Source: Dugong dugon (lineage: Eukaryota; Chordata; Mammalia; Sirenia; Dugongidae). Taken from it: a stretch of DNA of 64,000 bases. Positions within the stretch are counted from its first letter, which is position 1. The number at the start of each line of letters is the position of its first letter. The DNA is taken from contig CM057462.1 of NCBI GenBank assembly GCA_030035585.1, forward strand, positions 94,137,234-94,201,233. The letters are read 5' to 3'. The notes beneath the pieces are model-generated. The model saw nothing but the letters and a program-made list of their open reading frames with translations. It did no database searches and was not told the DNA's origin. Position numbers and translations under genes: made by a program. Shown piece by piece: positions 10,741 through 21,559 of the stretch.

Positions 10741-11526
10741 GTGGAGAAATCTTGATCTTGAAAAAACCAAAGCTTGGTTCTAAATATTTGGGTTTTACCA
10801 GTGCTGCCTCCCTTCCTTAAGCCTACGTTCTTATTCAAAAACCACATAGACAACTTTCCATTAGCATATTCTTGGAAAAAATTATATTCAGCAATTATTA
10901 AGCTCCTTTCACAGGAGGAACTAGGGCTACCAGACACTGAGAAAAGAGCTTGCTCAAGACAGATCAATAATAGTAATAAGAGATAGCATTTGTTAAGTAC
11001 TTACTATATGTTAAGTAGTAATTTAATTCTCACTAGAACCTTATAATGATAGTACTTTTATCATGTTCATTTTACAGAGTAGAAAAGTGAGGCCCTCATG
11101 AATAAGTTAAATCTTTATGAATTTGATCTTTAGGATAGTAAAGAAAATTTTAGTTTTAAAAATTGATGCATATTCCAATTTAAGCCCCAAACTCCAGCTT
11201 TTAGACTGTTATAAATTAATCTAGTTATTATATTACTCTGCCTTAAATGTGTCCTTTATATTCCTAATATTGTAGGGTTATTAATGGTTATTTTGAGTGA
11301 TTGTATTATATTTAATTAAGCGTAAAGATAAAAAATAAAATGGTTTACACATCCCATTCATTTCTTGTCTTTAAGTTTGCAGACTTGGGAGATAGCTATC
11401 CAAAAATACAAACGCATATGTTTCATCTATAATTTCTTACAGCAATATGTCTGCAGCTCTGAAAACAGTTGAGCAAAAGTAACTGGTAGTGCTCTTTTTG
11501 AAAATAATAATTTTCACTTTTCAAAA
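10741..11526. other. Intergenic DNA with one MIR remnant
   Basis: A MIR-like piece lies at about 10965-11115 ('gttaagtacttactatatgt', 'cattttacagagtag'). The remainder is AT-rich sequence without recognised features. Confidence 0.55.
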
Positions 11527-11697
11527 AATAAAACTAAAAACCAAACCTGTTGCCAACGAGTCAGTTCGGACTCATAGCAACCCTGTAGGACAGAGTAGAA
11601 CTGCCCCATAGGGTTTCCAAGGAGCAGCTCGTGGATTCAAACTGCTGACCTTTTGGTAAGCTGCCAAACGATTAACCATTGCACCACCAGGGCCCCC
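11527..11697 (-). mobile_element. AfroSINE, short form
   Basis: Minus orientation with tail 'actaaaaaccaaacc' at the left. Contains 'agtagaactgccccataggg' and 'gctgaccttttggtaagc'; the head ends 'gcaccaccagggccccc'. Confidence 0.92.
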
Positions 11698-11799
11698 TTT
11701 TCAAAAATGGTCGTCTCTAAATTCTCCTAATCCAATGATTATAAATCCAGCATGATGGACACTAGGTATTCACTGAGTTTTAAAAAATAAAAAGGAAAA

Positions 11800-12113
11800 G
11801 AGCAGTCTTTTGAGATATAAAAGAGAGAAGTGAGCAGAGACACATGGGAACCTCATACCACCAAGAAAGCAGTGCCGTGAGCAGAGCGCGTCCTTTGGAC
11901 CTGAGGTTCCTGTGCTGAGATGCTCCTAGACCAAGGGAAGACTGATGACAAGGACCTTCCTCTGGAGCTGACAGAGACAGAAGGCCTTTTCCTGGAACTG
12001 ATGCCCTGAATGTGGACTTGTAGCCTACCAGACTGTGAAGAGAATAAATTTCTCTTTGTTAAAGCCATCCACTTGTGGTATTTCTGTTATAGCAGCACTA
12101 GATGACTAAGACA
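11800..12113 (-). mobile_element. Partial LTR, MaLR type, minus strand
   Basis: This is the reverse complement of the 5' 300 bases or so of the LTR at 6071-6581. It shares 'agaataaatttctctttgtt' and 'tatttctgttatagcagcac' and ends at 12113, so the LTR start reads TGTCTTAGTC, with the TG missing from the other copy. The 3' half of the LTR is absent. The minus-strand frame at 11853-12068 is not a protein I recognise. Confidence 0.82.
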
Positions 12114-12763
12114 AGCAGAAAAAGTTTCTTTAAAATGTCATTGGAAAATATTTACTTACTAGAGTTTACAGAGTATCATTTCAGTCAAGTAACAAAAATA
12201 GCCCAAGTTGACAGATTCAGCAAATTGAAAGCATATAATTTGTGTTTAAATTTTGTTACAACCTTCCTGTCAAGTTGTGTTGGTCTTGTTATAAGTGAGC
12301 ATTAAGTTGAATTTATGATTCAGATTAGACTACATCTTCATCAGATAATGCAGTTAGAAATGCAACTGGTCAGTGAGTTTAGGGTCTTTCCAAAGGGACT
12401 GGGAGGGATCTAGAACCCAACACTCTTGGCCTCTCCTGAGTCATCCTCTTCCTACAAGAATCTGCATTTGAGTGATCCTTGAACAGGAAAATGTCTCTCA
12501 ATCCAATTAATTTGTTTTATGTAGATCTCTGTGAGAGAGCTCCCAGGAAACTCTTTGGGTCCTTAATGATCTGGGCTGAAGCCTCTTAGATGCTATAGTT
12601 GGTTATGCGCTTTTAGGTGATCAAAATAATAACTAGAGAAAGTCATGAAAGGTGAGAAGAAAGCAAAGCTGGGCAATGTGGATGGGCTGAAGGCAAATTT
12701 TATATACACGTACTTTTTTTGTGTTGTGGTAGGACTCCAGGTCCTGAAATGATAAGAATGGGG
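12114..12763. other. Intergenic DNA, no feature seen
   Basis: I see no repeat family, exon or RNA gene in this stretch. Confidence 0.5.
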
Positions 12764-12950
12764 TGTTGTTAGTTGCTGCGAAGTTGATTTGGACTTATGA
12801 TGACTCCATGTATGTAGAGAGAACTACTCCATAGGGTTTTCAAGGCTGTGGCCTTTTGGAAGCAGATTGCCAGGCCTGTCTTTCAAGGTGCCAACCTTTT
12901 GGTTAGTAATCTAGTGCTTAACCCTTGGTGCCACCCAGGGATTCCTCCTG
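12764..12950 (-). mobile_element. AfroSINE, 'tccctgggtgg' type
   Basis: Minus orientation. The head reads as the reverse of 'aatccctgggtggcaccaag'. It has 'ggttttcaaggctgtggcc' and 'ccaaccttttggttagtaa', and a GTT-rich 3' end (gttgttagttgctgc). It is the most promoter-proximal SINE, about 0.8 kb upstream of the CpG island. Confidence 0.85.
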
Positions 12951-13719
12951 AAAAACGAGGTAGTCGTCTGCAGTTTTATCATTTCAGATAAAAACTGAAC
13001 ATTTCGTAATTGCATTTTGACACTTAACAGAGTTATAGCCAGGATTTGTGAGGCCTGACACTTATACGGTGTTGAGCTCCTCTTTAAGAATGAGAATACA
13101 AAATTACGGATGTGAAGTTAGGAACACAGCCTTGAAAGGAGCTTCTACAAAAAGGGGACCTTGATGCTTAAGCCTCATTAACTTGGTGATAAATTCTCCT
13201 CTAAAAATGAGTGACTGCCTTCTTCGCCCAGAATTCTAAAAGAAAAAAGAGGGGGTAGGGTGGGACTAGATTGAAAACAAAATCCTTGCCTCTCTTGCTT
13301 CCCAACCATACCTTCAATCCACCTATGTGGTATAGTCCTTTCTCCGGGTCCCAAGGTAAATGATGTCAGATCTGAAATTGCACCTGACTCAACCTTAGTC
13401 CCTCCCCCATTTATTCTTCAGTAAATAAGTTACTAAGCAGTCCTATCTCTTCACTGGGCGGGAGTGAACCCTAACTGCCTTATAGAGTTAGAATAGCCCA
13501 CTCTTGGATGTCTAATTTAGGGATCATCCCCCATTCTGTGGAAAGTGGAAAATACTGCTGTTTCTTTATATTCTAGCATACATGTAACCTGGCATTTAAC
13601 ACACATTTCTTTATTCAGTTACAAGTCAGTCCTCCAGGACGGTTATCGTCGGAGAATCTTCTAGCAAATATAGGCTAAGTTATACGAATTGGGCGTGTCT
13701 GGATCTTACCAAGAGACCC
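12951..13719. other. Sequence upstream of the CpG island
   Basis: No repeat recognised. A GC-box-like 'gggcggga' lies near 13457. The sequence is of mixed composition and could include distal promoter elements, but nothing specific can be claimed. Confidence 0.4.
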
Positions 13720-14294
13720 CTCGTCCCCAAAGCTCACCGGTCAGAGTCACTCAGCTCTTTCTTTACAACTTGCGCACGAAAACAGCGGCCTCCCCCGGTC
13801 CTAGTAGTCCCCTCCTCCTCCCTCCCCGCCCCGTTTTCTGCCTTCAGCGCCCAGTCCCCGCGAATCTCCCCTCCTTTACTCCCTCCCTTTTCTTTCCTCC
13901 CCGCGGGCCAGCTGCGCTTGGAGCTGCCCTGCTGCGCGGCGGGGCTACGCGGCGACACCTATAGGATTGCTTCCGGGCACTCCCCAGCCAGAGGGTGGCT
14001 GGCCCGGGGCCCGGAGCTCGGCTGGGCCGGCGGCTCAGCGGCGGCACCGAGGACGCGCGCACCCGCCGGCCGCGTCCTCCCTCCTTCCCTCGCTCTCGGC
14101 CCCCGAGCAGCGCTCTGCCCTGGGCGGTGGCTTCGCCCCGCAAAGCTCCTCTCCCGTGGCCGCTCCTTCTTTTCCCTCCTGTTTGCGTCTCGTCGGGCAC
14201 TTGATTTTTTTTTTAAATTCCTCCATCCCTTTTCACCTCCCACCTTCCTATTCCCCTCCCAGGTGATTTGTTTTCCTGCTCTCTGGGCTTGCCC

Positions 14295-14505
14295 ATGAGC
14301 CTCCTCGGGAGCTACCGGAAAAAGACCAGCAACGATGGTTATGAATCCTTGCAGCTGGTGGACAGTAACGGGGACTTAAGTGCGGGGAGCGGCGTGGGTG
14401 GCGGCAAGCAGAGAGTGAATGCCGGGGCGGCGGCGGCGGCGGCGGCGGCGGCGCGGAGTCCCGCCCGGCATCCTCCGGACCGCGCCAGCACCGTGGACAG
14501 CTCAG
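14295..14505 (+). CDS. First coding exon of an unidentified gene
   Basis: ATG at 14295 opens 70 codons plus one base, ending at a CAG|GTAGCG donor (GT at 14506-14507). The intron phase is 1. The peptide begins MSLLGSYRKK, continues with a polar stretch TSNDGYESLQLVDSNGD, a Gly/Ser region, nine alanines (residues 45-53) and a Pro/Arg-rich segment ending STVDSS. No signal peptide, membrane segment or catalytic motif is visible; the N-terminus looks cytoplasmic and disordered. The ATG context is weak (C at -3). The frame stays open past the donor to 14693, but that part looks like intron. The ordered N-terminus, the CpG island and the donor support a real exon. I do not recognise the gene securely. 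No second exon is visible to 64000. Confidence 0.75.
14427..14453 (+). repeat. (GCG)9 polyalanine codon run
   Basis: Nine uninterrupted GCG codons in frame encode residues 45-53 of the exon. Pure trinucleotide runs of this kind are often length-polymorphic. Confidence 0.95.
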
Positions 14506-16120
14506 GTAGCGCTGCGGGCTGGGAGCGCAGCCCCGAGCTACGGCGGGCCCTCCCGGTGGGGCCCAGCAGACTAGCCGGAGGCTCCCACTCCAACTCTGGC
14601 CTGGGAGGGGGCCGGGATGAAGGAGAGGGTATCTCATACCACCAGGGTGACGCGTCTCTAATTTCTTTGGTCCTAGAAGCTAGGAAACGTTAAATCGGTC
14701 CGGAGGCCCAGTGACTACAGCGAGCACCTCTTAATCTCTCTAGGCTGCTGAATACGCTAACTGGGGGCAGGGAGACGGAGGGAGAGGGGAGGGGAGGAGT
14801 AGAGAGGAGAGGGGAGGGGATGGCGCGTAGAGCGGCTTGGAAGGAGGGCGGGGAGCGGCAGCTGCTTTCCCTACCCAGCTGGTTGAGGGAGAGAGGTGAA
14901 GGAGCAAATGCTTTGATTGTTTTTGCAGGCTGCGGACGGTATTTATCCCAATTGTTATTGTCATATTGCCGATCTTATTTGAATTTCTGGAAAGCTCGGC
15001 CGCATCTTAGCTCTTCTGTCTGCTCGGTTTAATGCTGTTACCTTTCCCGAGCAGTTTTTACCTGGGATCTAGAGCCCTTTTTCACAGTTTTTATGATCTG
15101 AACAATGAAATTTATTTGGTATATTTGCGCTTTGATTTTGTTTATCCTTTTGCTTAGATTGTACTAATATTTTATAACCGTTTATATGTAGGGAAAATGG
15201 AATTGCCTCTAAACTTTGTATCTGAGCTTGCAACCATCTTTTATAAAGAATTTTAGCAAGTTGGATTTTCTTTGTTGGAAATGCTCTTTTAGCAATTTCC
15301 ATAGCAAAACAGTCATTTAATATATCCTTGTTGGACCAGGAGTATTATTATAGCTGTTTATCTTTTCAGGGAACCAGGATAATTTACATACAGACAATTT
15401 ATAGTTGAAGTGTCAGTTGTTTGTTCTACACTGGTAATGTTAATACTGGACAACCGAGGACTCCAGAGAAAATATTCATGTTGCGTTGTTTGGGCAGTGA
15501 TGAAACCCAACTGAATTTACTTCCCACACTTCGCAAACAAATGCTTGTTTCTTTTAGTCATGTAATGGCTCTGCCTGGGCTACCATTTTGTTTTCCTTAT
15601 CTCATATAAGTGGTGAAATATTGTTCACAGATGTTCAGATATCCTCATCTGAAGAAGAATTTTACCCATACAAGTTCTTATTGAAGTTGAGTAAGGTATT
15701 GGTAGGACATTATCTCATGACCATTTGTAATAAAGCAGTATTATCCCCAAGGTGCTGATGGTTTCAAGGCTTTGGTATTGATGTTGTATGTGGTTATTTG
15801 ATTTATGTTTTCCAAATCCATGGTATATCAAAGTACAAACTATCTTTTGAATGGATGTGGTCTCCTGTTGGATCTTTAAAAAGAGTCATATACTCTGGTT
15901 AATGAATGACACCACTTTAACCCTTTTGGGAACATGGTGGATGTGTAAACAAATAATTGCAATGAAAACGAGCACATTCAAAATGAATGTGAAGAAGCCC
16001 TACTTCAAGGAAATGAAAGAAATGTGAAATTTAATGCAGTTTCATTTTTCTTTGGGATTGTGATTTTAAGAGTTAGAATTTGTTTTAAAGTATGTTATAT
16101 TCTAGAAAAAAAATAAACAT
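14506..16120 (+). other. Start of first intron, mostly unique
   Basis: Begins with the GTAGCG donor. GC-rich to about 14700, then a purine-rich stretch at 14765-14825 (gggagaggggaggggaggag), then AT-rich unique DNA. No repeat family is recognised from 14850 to 16120. This is consistent with the 5' part of a long first intron, often enriched in regulatory sequence. Confidence 0.5.
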
Positions 16121-16196
16121 ATACTTCCTAAGCCCTGCTATGTGCCAGGCCCTGGGCTAAGCACTGTGAAGAATACAGTTAGGGCAGTAACTAACA

Positions 16197-16378
16197 CAGG
16201 GGCAACCAACCAAACAAAAAAACACCCTAAATCAGTTGTCATCAAGTCCATCCTTATAATGGATGATTTTTCAGAAGATAGCCAGGCTATTCTTCCAAGG
16301 TGCCCCTGGGTGGACTCCAACCTCCAACCTTTTGGTTAGTAGCCCAGGGCTTAACTGCTTGTACCACTCAGGGACTGC
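16197..16378 (-). mobile_element. AfroSINE, 'tccctgggtgg' type, internally deleted
   Basis: Minus orientation: head 'tgtaccactcagggact', 'ccaaccttttggttagtagc', 'aaggtgcccctgggtggact', 'gatttttcagaagatagcc', tail 'gttgtcatcaagtcc' with A-rich 3' end at the left. The central 'gaactgcccc' block is missing compared with other copies. A MIR/L2-like piece (ctatgtgccaggccctggg) lies just left at 16130-16190. Confidence 0.82.
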
Positions 16379-18044
16379 AACACAGCAGCCTAAATCCTGT
16401 GTTTTCACCAAATCAGACTTTTGGAATATGTTTACAGCAGAAGAATGAATTGCCTTGATTAAATATGGTTGTGATGGGGAAACATTTTCGTTTAGAATAT
16501 TGTTATCTCTGAAGTATTATTGCCAGGAATTGGTTCTTCAACTTGATGAAACTAGCAGTATACTTGGAGGTTGTGGGAATTCCCTTCCCATCGCCCACTC
16601 CTCTTTCTGATTAGGGGAGTGATGTGGCTTTTTTCCACTAGTACAATAATAGCAGTGTGTCTTACGGCTATTGATGCATGTTTGCAATTGAGAATGCAGT
16701 TTGGAAGGTTGCTCTTTATTTTGCTTGGATGCGGGGTTGGGCCCTGAGAGTGGGCTTTCTTTGATTAGGTAGCAAGTATCATTTACTAGTCCAACTATAT
16801 GTCTTGCCTAGTTATAGTTTTTCTTCTAAAGTCCTCAGAGTATATAGCCTTGTGCAGTGTAAATGTATCCATTTGTTTAGGATTTTTAATTAAAATCATG
16901 GATCATTTCTAAAACAGCAGTAATCTGCCCATTTATTCAACTGATGATACTCTGACGTGCTGGATAGAATTGGTGGTTCATGGGGGCTTTTGCTCAGACA
17001 GAAACACTTATGAATGGAAAAAAAAATATGTTGAGGTCTCTCTGGGGAATTTAAAGTTTAGTCTTAACAATAACTTACATTTGTATAGCAGTTTATAATA
17101 AATAGAACACTTGGACGCTTATTTTATTTCATTTTCCCCTGAATTGTAATAAATAGGTGGAGTAAGCAGCATGTGCGTATGGCTGGAGACTTGGAATCAA
17201 ACCTCTTCACTATTGTTACTAGCTGAAAAACCTAGTAACATCTTTAAGCCTGCCCCCATTTATGAAAGAATTTTAATAGCTGCTCTTACCATAGGGCTTT
17301 GCTCTGAGGCTTAAAACAACATGAGAATATGTTTGCACTTTTTCTTCACTTTGCTATTTGTGCCATTCTGATTCATCAGATGAAGAAACAGATGCTTAGA
17401 GAGGGTAGGAGGCTTGCCCAAGGTAAAACAGTGATAGCCACTGTTAGTGATAGCCAGATTCTGGTCTTCTGGTGCTAAGATCTGACTTTTTTGTGTAACT
17501 GTCTTTTTGTGCAGGCACGGTTTCAACTAATTGTTGAATTGGAAACATTTATCTACTTTGATCTCCCCCCTCTGTTTTTAGATGAAAGAGTGACAGACCT
17601 TCAGAAAAATGTAATGATTTTCCTAGTCAGCACACTCTCAAGTGGCAGATTGCAGAGCAGTACCCTAACCTGATGTGTCTTGTAGAGTTCTCTGCCTGCC
17701 CTGGCTTACTTTCTCTTCATTCAAAATATTCTCTGAAAAGATTGTCATCCAAAGGTGATCCTGTCATATCCCAAATGGCACTGCAGCTATCCCAATTCAT
17801 TAGCTCAGAAAACTCGTATTTCTCTTGTGTGTACTCCAGCTTTCAGGAAAGTAGGATCCACAAAAGTGGAACTCTCCACCTTAAGCCGCTGAAGTATTCT
17901 GATATTAGGCTTATTTTACCAGGTTTGTAAAGACAAGCCATAAAATAGCAGTCCAACCTAGAAAGAGATTTTAATGCAGGTTTAAAATATTAGGATCAGA
18001 AGAGTGCTATAATCCTTACGTCTTTAGTGTGACTCTGATTGAAA
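16379..18044 (+). other. Intron, mostly unique with MIR traces
   Basis: Weak MIR-like traces occur at about 17170-17290 and 17370-17460 ('gcttagagagggtaggaggc'). No exon is supported; short frames around 17491-17930 have no recognisable protein content. Confidence 0.5.
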
Positions 18045-18056
18045 ACAAAAATTCTT

Positions 18057-18395
18057 GAATTTTTTTATATCCATGTTTTTAAATTGTGCTTTAAGTGAAA
18101 GTTTACAATTCAAGTCAGTTTCTTATACAAAAATTTATGCATACATTGTTATGTGACCCTAGTTGCTCTCCCCATACTGTGACAGCACACTCCTCCTTTC
18201 CACCCCAGATTTCCCGTTCCCATTCAACCAGCTTCTGACCCTCTCTGCCTTCTCACCTCACCTCCGGACAGGAGCTGCCCATTTAGTCTCATGTATCTAC
18301 TTGAGCTAAGAAGCACACTCTTCATGAGTATCATTTTATGTCCCATTTTATGCAGTCTAATCTTTGTCTGAAGTGTTGGTCTTGGGAATGGGAAG
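18057..18395 (-). mobile_element. 5'-truncated L1, 3' UTR only
   Basis: Antisense L1 3' UTR of the second subfamily in this window, colinear with 50535-51225 and 55565-56351 (shared 'ctttaagtgaaagtttaca', 'tgtgaccctagttgctctcc', 'cagcacactc'). The T-rich left end is the poly(A). Flanking acaaaaattctt at 18045-18056 and 18396-18407 is a 12-base target-site duplication, so both ends are original. Confidence 0.9.
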
Positions 18396-18545
18396 ACAAA
18401 AATTCTTTACAAATACTATTCTAGATTGGGTTTAAACATAGCCTCCAAATTTTGAACTAGGCTTTAACATTATGAAGTATATATTTGAATAACTTCATAC
18501 TTCACTGAAATACTATAAATGTATGTATACTGGTAATCCTTACTT

Positions 18546-18732
18546 AGGAGTCCCTGGATGGCACAAATGGTTAAGCTTTCAACTACTAACAGAAAGATTG
18601 GCTGTTCAAACTCAAGACCTGGTGATCTGCTTCCAAAAGGTCACAGCCTTGAAAACATTATGGAGCACAGTTCAACTCTGCAACGCATGGAGTCACCATG
18701 AGTCATAGTTGACTCAACAGCAACTGGTAAAT
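18546..18732 (+). mobile_element. AfroSINE, 'tccctggatgg' type
   Basis: Plus orientation: head 'ggagtccctggatggcacaa', 'aagattggctgttcaaactc', middle 'ctggtgatctgcttccaaaa', tail 'gactcaacagcaactggt'. A second, decayed tail-like piece (gttgaaatccactggacagc) lies at about 18810-18840. Confidence 0.88.
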
Positions 18733-18939
18733 CCTTATTTAGGCCTATTTAGGGGTCTTGTAAGTTGAAGACAAAATTTATGTATCTAATTTATTTAATA
18801 TGTGGCTTTGAGTTGAAATCCACTGGACAGCAACTAACAACACCATAGTTTGAATGTTTCTGAATAACCATTTAAGGATGTACTAGCTCCTGGATATCAG
18901 AGTAATGTATGTCCATCTAACTGTCACATTTCAGATGCC

Positions 18940-19320
18940 TGGAGACTGCCAGGTTTCATAGACTTGGAAGGGGAATTACTGAACCAAATCTCTGCAGGAT
19001 GGCTCTATGGCCTATGAGGAACACCTTCTGCGAAGGGGCTCTCACCACCTCCTGAGGCAATACTTTTGGGCAGCTCTTCTCAGTGCCGAGTGCTTTCTTT
19101 TATTTAGGCAAAATTGGCCTTCCTGTAACCTTACCACTTGGTTCTGCTCTCAATATGTAAAATAAGTCCAGTCCTTCCTCCACATGGCAAAACCCTTTAA
19201 AAATTTGAGATGAGATGCTTTTTTCTCCTCCTAGCCCAGTTCTCCTCTTTTCCAGGCTAATCAAACCTAGACTCTTCACCTCTTTTTCTGCATAAAGTGA
19301 TTTCCGTATAACCATCTGAG
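18940..19320. repeat. Ancient repeat, CR1/L3-like
   Basis: Blocks 'ccacctcctgaggcaatact', 'ttgggcagctcttct', 'ccttcctgtaaccttacca', 'ccttcctccacatgg' and 'ttttccaggctaatca' resemble a very old, widely dispersed mammalian repeat that I associate with CR1/L3 LINEs. Strongly diverged; assignment is by resemblance only. Confidence 0.4.
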
Positions 19321-19525
19321 CTTTGAGAATAAATTATTTTTTATTTTGTGTAACAGATTTTTCATCAACTTTAATTTAAAGGTTTTCCATACCCTTGGTT
19401 AAAAAAAAAATTAAAATTACGGAAAAGAATAAGGTGAAAAAATTTAAGATGTCCATCTTTTCCTCTTCCTGAATATTTACGCCCTTGCGTCAGAGATAAA
19501 TAACCATTCTTGAAAGTTTTTGGAA

Positions 19526-19640
19526 GGACACACACATACACATATATATGTATGTTTACATAAACACATATATACACGCACACACACATACACATACATA
19601 CATATATACATACACACATACATATATATAAATATATATG
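19526..19640. repeat. CA/TA microsatellite
   Basis: Mixed acacac, catacata and tatatata runs abutting the 3' end of an RTE LINE. The Cys/Val/Tyr-rich frame on the minus strand is an artefact of this repeat. Confidence 0.92.
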
Positions 19641-20182
19641 TTGTTGTTAGGTGTCTTTGAGTTGGCTCCGACTCATAGTGACCCTATGTACAACAGAACC
19701 AGACACTACCTGGTCCCTGCACCGTCCTCACAGTTGTTGCTGTGTTTGAGCCCATTGTTGTAGCCACTGTGTCAATCCATCTCTTTGAGGGTCTTCTTCT
19801 TTTTCTCTGCCCCTCTACCTTGCTAAACATGATGCTCTTCTCCAGGGACTGGTTCCTCCTGATAACATGTCCAAAATATGTAGGATAAAGTCTTGCTATC
19901 CTCCTTTCTTAAGGAATATTCTGGATGTACTTCTTCCAAGACAGGTTTGTTCATTCTTCTGGCAGTCCATTGAATATTCAGTATTCTTTGCCAACACCAT
20001 AATTCAAATGTATCAATCCTTTTCAGTCTTCCTTATTCATTGTCCAGCTTTTGCATGAATGTGAGGCAATTAAAAATACCACTGCTTGGGTCAGGCATAC
20101 CTTAGTTCTCAAAGTGACATCTTTGCTTTTTAATGCTTTAAAGAAGTCTTTTGCAGCAGATTTGCCCAATGTGATACATTCT
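19641..20182 (-). mobile_element. RTE-clade LINE, 3' fragment
   Basis: Minus-strand RTE fragment. The 3' end is 'ttgttgttaggtg' at 19641. Minus-strand translation with frame breaks gives the C-terminal part of the reverse transcriptase ORF (for example LKSKDVTLRTKVCLTQAVV and SWTMNKED). It is 5'-truncated near 20182 and has several frameshifts, so it is inactive. The same element type occurs at 23874, 30115 and 62522. Confidence 0.88.
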
Positions 20183-20237
20183 ATATATAAAACTAAAATT
20201 ATAGTAAAATACAAATTCAAAGTTGTAATCATGTATA

Positions 20238-20445
20238 TGAGGAGCCCTGGTGGTACAACTGTTAAGCACTCAGCTGCTGACTGAAAAGTTGGCAGTTTGA
20301 ACCCACTCAGCAGCTCTGTAGGAGAAAGATCTGGTGATCTGCTTCCATAAAGATTACAGCCAAGAAAACACCATGAGACAATTCTACTCTGTTGCATGGG
20401 GTTGCTGTGAGTCAGAATGGACTCAACAGCACCCAGCAACAACAC
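20238..20445 (+). mobile_element. AfroSINE, long form
   Basis: Plus orientation: head 'ggagccctggtggtacaact', 'ttggcagtttgaaccc', middle 'tctgcttccataaagattac', tail 'gtcagaatggactcaacagc' followed by 'aacaacaccc'. It lies 55 bases right of the truncated end of the RTE element. Confidence 0.92.
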
Positions 20446-20464
20446 CCATTTTTATATATGTCTA

Positions 20465-20690
20465 TTGTTCAGTAATGCTTAATGATAAAAATAGCTACAG
20501 TTTAATGATTATAGTCCAGACATTGTGCTAAACATTGTACATACAGTATCTTAAAGAACCCTCACAAGAATTCTATAAGGTAATAGTTATATTCCTCTTG
20601 CAGTTGAGGAAACCAAGGCTCAGAAAGGTTGAGAAAGTTACCTAAAGTCACACAGGCTCTACTCATTCTACATTGAGTCAAATGCTGTAG
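20465..20690 (+). repeat. MIR SINE
   Basis: Block order 'cattgtgctaaacattgtac', 'agaaccctcacaagaattct', 'gttgaggaaaccaaggctca', 'aaagtcacacaggctct'. Confidence 0.85.
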
Positions 20691-21204
20691 AAAAATGTCC
20701 ATAAGATTGCAAGTGAAGAATTAGTGGTGACTTTTTTAATTTGCTTCTTTCTCTGAGGCAAGCATAAATAGGAGTGTCTGAGGGAACTGAAATGAATGCA
20801 GTTGTTTCCGCTTTGAATCTCATGAAACAAGACAAATACTTCCGCATAAGTATAACATGAAGAATTTTTTAAAATACTGGAAATGAAGGAAACAGCAAAA
20901 CTAGCATTGAATAAGGCATATTAAACCCTGATATGACACTGAAAGAACAATATAATTGGTACAGCTTTATAAATGTATGAAACAATATCTTGCCAATGAA
21001 AACGAGTACCCACTGCTCTTAGAATAAAGTGCAGGTTGTTCCTAACTGGACATCGGAAGCCCTTTGTGGTAACTCTGTAAGCAAGCCCAATAGAACTTCT
21101 TGTCATTTTCTCACTGATAAGTCCTCTTCTCACCACCCCCAGTCTCTGTGCTTTTGCACACACTGTGCCCTCAGCTTCAGTCAACCTATCCCATAGCTGT
21201 CTAG
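20691..21204 (+). other. Intron, possible L2 remnant
   Basis: No exon seen. The stretch 21000-21180 ('ttctaactggacatcggaagcc', 'tctgtgcttttgcacacact') resembles L2-type old LINE sequence. Confidence 0.4.
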
Positions 21205-21505
21205 TTGTTGTTATCTGCCATCAAGTTGGCCCCTGACTCATGGTGATCCCGTGCACAATGGGATTGGACCATTGTGATCCATAAAGTTTACATTGGCTAA
21301 TTTTTGGAAGTTGATCTCCAGGCCTTTCTTCCTAGTCTGTTTTAGTCTGGAAGCTCTGCTGAAACCTGTTTAGCATCATAGAAACATATAAGTCTCCAAT
21401 GACAAATGGATGGTGGCTACACTTAAAGAATATTGGCTGGAAATCAATCTTTGGTGTCCTGCATGGAAGGTGAAAATTCTACCACTGAACCACCACTGCC
21501 CTCAT
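21205..21505 (-). mobile_element. SINE with tRNA-Gly-like head
   Basis: Read on the minus strand, the head 'gcagtggtggttcagtggta' followed by 'gaattttcacc' matches the 5' half of tRNA-Gly (GCC), with A box intact. The anticodon and B-box parts are decayed. The body is specific to this SINE and the 3' tail ('tcaccatgagtcagggg', then 'gcagataacaacaac') is the tail shared by AfroSINEs and the RTE LINE. A second copy is at 23535-23873. Confidence 0.85.
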
Positions 21506-21559
21506 CCTATAGCCATCTAAGTGTGCACTTTTCCAGGTAATCTCCTACTTATTTTTTAG

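Larger units (their letters stand above)
13720..14700 (+). promoter_or_regulatory. CpG island promoter
   Basis: An abrupt switch to GC-rich, CpG-dense DNA, in contrast to the AT-rich surroundings. It holds an SP1-type GC box (ccccgcccc, about 13825-13833), an ETS/GABPA-type cttccgg (13970-13976), and no TATA box close to a plausible start. It covers the start codon at 14295 and the end of the coding exon at 14505. These are features of a broad, housekeeping-style promoter. The transcription start cannot be placed exactly. The many long frames on both strands across 13689-14640 arise from GC richness. Confidence 0.85.

Noticed and set aside
13689-14300. Several long overlapping frames on both strands in the CpG island
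   Set aside because: GC-rich DNA has few stop codons. Only the 14295 frame has an ordered N-terminus and a donor site.
14506-14693. Extension of the exon reading frame past the donor
   Set aside because: The downstream part has low-complexity composition and ends in a chance stop; the CAG|GTAGCG donor is a simpler end. A retained-intron form cannot be excluded.
20023-20445. A 140-codon minus-strand frame
   Set aside because: A fusion by chance of AfroSINE antisense with the RTE C-terminal coding remnant.
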